From the NCBI RefSeq assembly GCF_004345425.1, contig NZ_SLVP01000002.1, forward strand, positions 1,165,747 to 1,229,746: a stretch of DNA of 64,000 nt, read 5' to 3'. The notes under the pieces are model-generated. The model made no database searches, was not told where the DNA came from, and saw only the letters and a program-made list of their open reading frames with translations. This DNA comes from Paenibacillus sp. BK033. GTDB lineage: Bacteria; Bacillota; Bacilli; Paenibacillales; Paenibacillaceae. The position numbers and the translations under genes were made by a program. Positions 59,959 to 64,000 of the stretch are shown here, piece by piece (positions within the stretch are counted from its first letter, which is position 1; every line of letters starts with the position of its first letter).

Positions 59959-60846
59959 TTAGCCTTTGACAGCGCCTACCATAAGTCCTTTGACAAAATA
60001 CTTTTGTAGCATCGGATAGAGTAAGACGATAGGTCCGATTGTAACGACCGTCGTAGCCAGCCGGACTGTCAACGCAGGCGGAATAAAGTTCGGAATGCTA
60101 ACATCCGCCGATATTTGATTGATGTAGTCCAGATTGTTCATAATGCGCTGAATCAGGTACTGCAGCGGGTATAGATCTTTGTCGTTAATGTAGAGAACCG
60201 CGTCGAACCACTTGTTCCAATAGCTCAGAGCATAGAATAGCCCTATCGTAGCAAGTGCCGGGAGCGAGATCGGGAGAATAATCCGGAACAGGATGTAGAT
60301 GTCGTTGGCTCCGTCCATTTTGGCTGACTCTGCTATTGAATCATCAATGGAAGCAAAGAAGTTGCGGAGCAAGAACATATTCCATGCGCTAAGCATGCTC
60401 GGGATAATAAGCACCCAGACCGTATCCTTCATGTCCAAGTACTTTGAGATCAATAAATACGTAGCGACCAAACCGCCGTGAAACAGCATCGTAAAATAAA
60501 CATAAAAGGAGATGTGATTACGGTACTTGACAGACTTCACAGATAATGAGTAAGCCATGGCACTTGTAAAAGTCATGGAAAGGATCGTGCCAATCAGCGT
60601 AACAAAGGTCGTAACCCCATAAGCCTGGTAGATCGTATTGTTGCTGAAGATCAGCTTGTAAGCTTCGGTACTGAAGTCCTTCGGCCAAAAAGTATATCCA
60701 TCTTTTAACAGGGATGCTTCACTTGCGAATGAGCTGGCCACGACCGACCAGAATGGCAATAGACAATAGACAGAGAACAGTCCGATAGCCGCATAAAAAA
60801 AGCCTTTAAGCAGGCGGTCGGATAAGCTTTCCTTGATCATGAACAC
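59959..60846 (-). CDS. Carbohydrate ABC transporter permease (YtcP/MalG type)
   Basis: A 295-residue permease with six helices, an EAA-type loop in AESAKMDGANDIYILFRIIL and the C-terminal KYFVKGLMVGAVKG typical of YtcP. AAGGAAG is six bases before the GTG at 60846 and twelve before the ATG at 60840, so either start is possible. It lies between the LplB-type permease and the binding protein in one operon. No ATPase gene accompanies it. Confidence 0.93.
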   Translation of the reverse strand: MFMIKESLSDRLLKGFFYAAIGLFSVYCLLPFWSVVASSFASEASLLKDGYTFWPKDFSTEAYKLIFSNNTIYQAYGVTTFVTLIGTILSMTFTSAMAYSLSVKSVKYRNHISFYVYFTMLFHGGLVATYLLISKYLDMKDTVWVLIIPSMLSAWNMFLLRNFFASIDDSIAESAKMDGANDIYILFRIILPISLPALATIGLFYALSYWNKWFDAVLYINDKDLYPLQYLIQRIMNNLDYINQISADVSIPNFIPPALTVRLATTVVTIGPIVLLYPMLQKYFVKGLMVGAVKG

Positions 60847-60860
60847 AATTCACTTCCTTA

Positions 60861-61838
60861 TTAGAAAATGGCGGATTCCGGTGCAACCTTCTTGGCAATT
60901 GAATTAACCGTCAAGACAAGTGCAAATCCAACCACGGACTGCATAAAGCCGATAGCGGCTGACATGCTCATATCGCCAAGATCCATCATGGCCCGGAACA
61001 AATAGGTATCAATGACATCCGTCGTCGGGTACAAAGGAGGATTGCGTCCAACAATCGCATAGATCATTCCAAAGTCCCCGTTGAAGATGCCTCCCACAGC
61101 AAGAATCAGAAGCAGAATAACGGTTGGTTTTAGCAAAGGCAGCGTAATGTAACGGATCTTCTGAAATCGGCTTGCCCCGTCAATAGACGCTGATTCATAA
61201 ATATCCGGATTGATGCCGGAGATCGTTGCCATGTACACGATGGATCCGAATCCCGCTCCATGCCAAACTTTCAACAACACGAGAATGACCGGCCAGTACG
61301 CCGGTGAAGAAAGAAACTGAACCGGAGGTATTCCGAATACGGACAGAATTTGATTGATAAATCCGCCGTCCGTCGCGACGAATGCCATGACGAACATTGC
61401 GACAACAGTCCACGAAAGAAAATGAGGGAAAATCATCACCGACTGGGCGATTTTTTTGTACCATTTCCCTCCAAGCTCGGTGACCATTACCGCAATCACG
61501 ACAGCAGCAAGGGTATTAAATAAGATAAATAATACGTTTAAAAACAAGGTGTTCGTAACAATTCGAATCCAGTCATCCGATTGAAAGAAGAACTTGAAGT
61601 TTTTCAAACCGACAAATTCGCTGCCGGTCATTCCTTTCATCGCTTTAAAATCCTGAAAGGCGATAACCATTCCGCCCATAGGAAGATAAGCAAAAACAAA
61701 AAACCAAATCATGCCCGGCAAAACAAGCAGATACAGAAACTTGTTTTTCAGCAATTCATAGAAAAAAGCTCCCGCGACGCTTCGTCTTTTTCTGATCGGA
61801 TATGCTTGCTTGGGGTTGCTGAGTTCAGAAGCGCTCAT
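60861..61838 (-). CDS. Carbohydrate ABC transporter permease (LplB/MalF type)
   Basis: A 325-residue permease: a basic cytoplasmic N terminus (PIRKRRSVAGAFF), six helices and the EAA-type loop YESASIDGASRFQKIRYITL. The C-terminal part has DTYLFRAMMDLGDMSMSAAIG. AAGGAGG six bases before the ATG at 61838 fixes the start over an earlier in-frame TTG. It is the first gene of the third importer operon (LplB, YtcP, binding protein). The cache-AraC regulator lies upstream on the same strand, beyond a stem-loop, and is its likely activator. Confidence 0.93.
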   Translation of the reverse strand: MSASELSNPKQAYPIRKRRSVAGAFFYELLKNKFLYLLVLPGMIWFFVFAYLPMGGMVIAFQDFKAMKGMTGSEFVGLKNFKFFFQSDDWIRIVTNTLFLNVLFILFNTLAAVVIAVMVTELGGKWYKKIAQSVMIFPHFLSWTVVAMFVMAFVATDGGFINQILSVFGIPPVQFLSSPAYWPVILVLLKVWHGAGFGSIVYMATISGINPDIYESASIDGASRFQKIRYITLPLLKPTVILLLILAVGGIFNGDFGMIYAIVGRNPPLYPTTDVIDTYLFRAMMDLGDMSMSAAIGFMQSVVGFALVLTVNSIAKKVAPESAIF

Positions 61839-62008
61839 TGTGTTCCTCCTTCGTATTCGCAACTTTTAGGATGACCCTACTGTATCTCCTCAACCACTTG
61901 GGAAAAACCTCAAAAAACGCTCAAAATGCCTAAATAAAACGAATGTCACGGGTTCAAAATTAAATCATCCGTTCAAAACATGCGAAAAAACGCTCTATAA
62001 GAAGCTAA

Positions 62009-62040
62009 TAAGCCCCTATTCCTGTTAGATAAGGGGCTTA
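62009..62040 (-). terminator. Terminator-like stem-loop after the cache-AraC gene
   Basis: TAAGCCCCTTAT pairs with AATAGGGGCTTA (one mismatch), followed by TTAGCTTCTT on the minus strand. It separates the regulator from the importer operon. Confidence 0.75.
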
Positions 62041-62051
62041 CCAGCTGATAT

Positions 62052-64000
62052 TTAGGCTTCCGCCACGCGTCCATTGCTGCTTTTCCGGAAATGATCCGGC
62101 GTTTTTCCGCAATGTTTTTTAAAGGAAATATAAAAATACTTCGTATTGTCGATGCCTACCATCTCGCCAATTTTATTGGCCGGCAAATCCGTAGTCAAAA
62201 GCAGCTCTTTAGCCTTGTCAAAGCGGTAATCCGCAATATATTGATTAAGAGAAACGCAGGCAATCTCTTTAAAAATCTTCCTCATGTAATTGACCGACAA
62301 CCCGGCTACTTCCGCAAGCATTTCGACCGTCAGGTTAGAATCGGCATAATGGCAATGAATATGCTGCTTTAGCTTCTCCACAATGAGCACGTTCTTCTGG
62401 GAGTGCTGTTTGTCTCTTGTTCGGATAGCTGCATCCCCCAGCTCAACAAACCATTCCTCAATTTGGTCCAGCGTCTCCCATTTGTACAACTGCTGCCCGA
62501 GCGTACCTATATCATGGAGAATGCCGCTCAAGTCTCCTGAAGCCATCGATTTGGAGGTTCGCTGGACGCTGAAGAGAAGCTGATTCAGAAGAAACATCAT
62601 TTCATCGAACGGCGCTTTCCGCAGAAGACTGAAATACTGCCTCATGGCTTCCTTAGTCCTTACAGCGTCGCCAAGCTTCATGCTGTCGGTCACCTGCTTC
62701 TCCATCGCAGAGGAAATGCTGTCCGCAATTGGTTCCCGGCTGTCCTCAATGTCTTCGGGGATAAAGCACTTCCTGCCGAATGCTATCCGGTATCGTGAAG
62801 CATGATAGGCTGACTGCCATGACAAAGGAATTTGCCGAAGCTCATCAACATAAGAGCCTAGAGCTGCTGTAACCGTTAACTTAAGAAAGCTTTCCACTTG
62901 CTGCTGGATATCAATCAGAAGCTGCTTCAGTTCCGCAGCCAAGCCGAATGGTTTCAGAAACAAAACAACGACTATGTCCTCCCCGCCATCAAAACTGAAT
63001 GTTTGTAGCTGAGCGCCGCCAAGCTCCTCCGCAATATTGGATACGCCATACTTCAGCAGGTTGAGGTCATTTGGGTTGTAAGTCCTCTTCAATTCCCCGT
63101 AATCATCCAGACAAAGCATACCGACTTGAAATCCTGCAGCCGGAAGCCGTAACCCCAGCCTTAACAGTCTGCCTGTCAGATCAGACTCGCTGCTCCAGCC
63201 GCCGGTTGTCAGCAGCCGAAGGGTCTCCGCTCTCTCCGTAAAATGGTAGCCTGCCATGCTCGCTTGCAAGTCTTGTACCCTTCGTTCCAAGTAGCGGAAA
63301 GTCTCCGAAAGCAGGTCGAACTCGCTTACCGCCCCCGAATTCGCTGATTTGCTCATATTTTTAATAATTCGGTGAATGGGACCGTAAATCATTCGGGTGA
63401 ATATGAACCCGATTGCAATAACAACAAACAAAATCATTGCAGTTACAAAAAGAATGTACCGCTGGATCTCATTTACTTTGCTCAGAAGGCTCGCGTAATC
63501 GATATCACCGATAAAAATCCAGCCCAAGCTATCGGACTTTATATAGAAAATGCGGTGATCGGTTCCATCGATTCCCGTTTCTAGCACGCCTTGCGAGGAT
63601 TCGGAGTTCAAAATAGTTTGAACAGCAGGAAGCTCCGAAAGATTGGAGTTGATTTTCGCTTCATCCGAATGGGATATAACAACACCTTGCCGATTCAAAA
63701 TCATGGATTGGAAAGACTTGCTTCCGGCGCCCTTCATCATCATACGCTGCAGAACCTGTTGGTCCAAGTTAAGAATCAGGGCACCATTGGATACATGGTC
63801 GTCTCGGTTACTCATATAGGCGATTGAGATCAGGTTGCCGTTAAACGGCTTCGTATCGTAAACAAACGATGTACTCCTGGGAATAAACACACTGTCCCGA
63901 AGAGTCTTTGTATTCTCAAGAAGATGAAGAATCTGTTGATCATAAAATTCAGAAAAACCTCTGACCGTCGTGAGCGAAGAGAAGACAAGCTCCTGCCTCG
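62052..64000 (-). CDS. Membrane-anchored cache-domain AraC regulator (runs off right edge)
   Basis: At least 649 codons; the reading frame stays open to the window edge, so the true start is outside. The visible N terminus is an extracytoplasmic cache-like domain (ending DSLGWIFIGDIDYASLL). One membrane helix (YILFVTAMILFVVIAIGFIF), a HAMP-like linker, a long cytoplasmic region and an AraC DNA-binding domain at the C terminus follow. The last contains VEMLAEVAGLSVNYMRKIF and NKIGEMVGIDNTKYFYISF. A second membrane helix is expected in the missing N terminus. Thus an external sugar would be sensed and DNA bound by one protein, without phosphotransfer. It is upstream of a complete importer operon, its likely target. 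Confidence 0.9.
   Translation of the reverse strand, partial: RQELVFSSLTTVRGFSEFYDQQILHLLENTKTLRDSVFIPRSTSFVYDTKPFNGNLISIAYMSNRDDHVSNGALILNLDQQVLQRMMMKGAGSKSFQSMILNRQGVVISHSDEAKINSNLSELPAVQTILNSESSQGVLETGIDGTDHRIFYIKSDSLGWIFIGDIDYASLLSKVNEIQRYILFVTAMILFVVIAIGFIFTRMIYGPIHRIIKNMSKSANSGAVSEFDLLSETFRYLERRVQDLQASMAGYHFTERAETLRLLTTGGWSSESDLTGRLLRLGLRLPAAGFQVGMLCLDDYGELKRTYNPNDLNLLKYGVSNIAEELGGAQLQTFSFDGGEDIVVVLFLKPFGLAAELKQLLIDIQQQVESFLKLTVTAALGSYVDELRQIPLSWQSAYHASRYRIAFGRKCFIPEDIEDSREPIADSISSAMEKQVTDSMKLGDAVRTKEAMRQYFSLLRKAPFDEMMFLLNQLLFSVQRTSKSMASGDLSGILHDIGTLGQQLYKWETLDQIEEWFVELGDAAIRTRDKQHSQKNVLIVEKLKQHIHCHYADSNLTVEMLAEVAGLSVNYMRKIFKEIACVSLNQYIADYRFDKAKELLLTTDLPANKIGEMVGIDNTKYFYISFKKHCGKTPDHFRKSSNGRVAEA

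Noticed and set aside
1..64000. CRISPR arrays, tRNA/rRNA genes, intact insertion sequences and prophage genes
   Set aside because: No regularly spaced repeats, cloverleaf or rRNA-like segments, transposase or phage structural genes were recognised on either strand.

Overview
The window looks like chromosome from a Paenibacillus-type bacterium (Bacillota, Paenibacillaceae). The evidence is roughly balanced base composition, strong GGAGG-type ribosome binding sites with many TTG/GTG starts, catabolite responsive elements, and many YesM/YesN two-component pairs, AraC regulators and LplA/LplB/YtcP-type sugar ABC importers. It is an accessory-rich glycan-utilisation region with several unrelated metabolic and resistance modules inserted. 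No rRNA, tRNA, CRISPR array or intact insertion sequence was seen. Both window edges cut genes.

Layout. 1-2.4 kb: ABC exporter with a translationally coupled DUF1854 gene. 2.6-4.9 kb: GH27 alpha-galactosidase, an overlapping small cysteine-rich gene and an AraC regulator. 4.9-11.5 kb: operon of a solute-binding lipoprotein, YesM kinase, YesN regulator and secreted GH43, with no permease. 11.8-14.5 kb: secreted GH5-CBM13 enzyme and an AraC regulator. 14.5-19.7 kb: complete importer plus carboxylesterase, headed by a cre site. 20-23.3 kb: AraC regulator divergent from a GH127 beta-L-arabinofuranosidase. 23.4-36.5 kb: 1641-residue beta-helix protein, importer, second YesM/YesN pair and an esterase.

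36.5-44.2 kb holds a TetR regulator and three genes (SDR, alpha/beta hydrolase, GNAT) whose promoters share an AGAATGATC-type operator. Between them lie two unknown small genes and cysD-cysN; CysN carries a dead APS-kinase-like tail. 44.2-46.8 kb: GH29 fucosidase with its AraC regulator. 46.8-48.5 kb: Lsa-type ABC-F resistance gene with an attenuator-like leader. 48.78-48.95 kb: a scar with remnants resembling two genes from elsewhere in the window. 49-54.3 kb: D-xylonate dehydratase, aldehyde dehydrogenase and a FAH-family dehydratase under an IclR regulator, which together form the lower Weimberg pathway. 54.6-64 kb: TIM-barrel epimerase/AraC pair, an orphan binding protein, a SigK fragment, a third complete importer and a membrane-anchored cache-AraC regulator running off the edge.

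Together the genes suggest extracellular depolymerisation of arabinose-, galactose- and fucose-bearing plant polysaccharides, uptake by CUT1-type importers without local ATPases (these importers usually share an MsmX-type ATPase encoded elsewhere), intracellular trimming by GH27, GH127 and GH29, and oxidation of pentonate to 2-oxoglutarate. The clearest unusual points are the permease-less binding-protein/kinase operon, the TetR operator family, the degenerate CysN tail, the covarying hairpin pair and the gene remnants.
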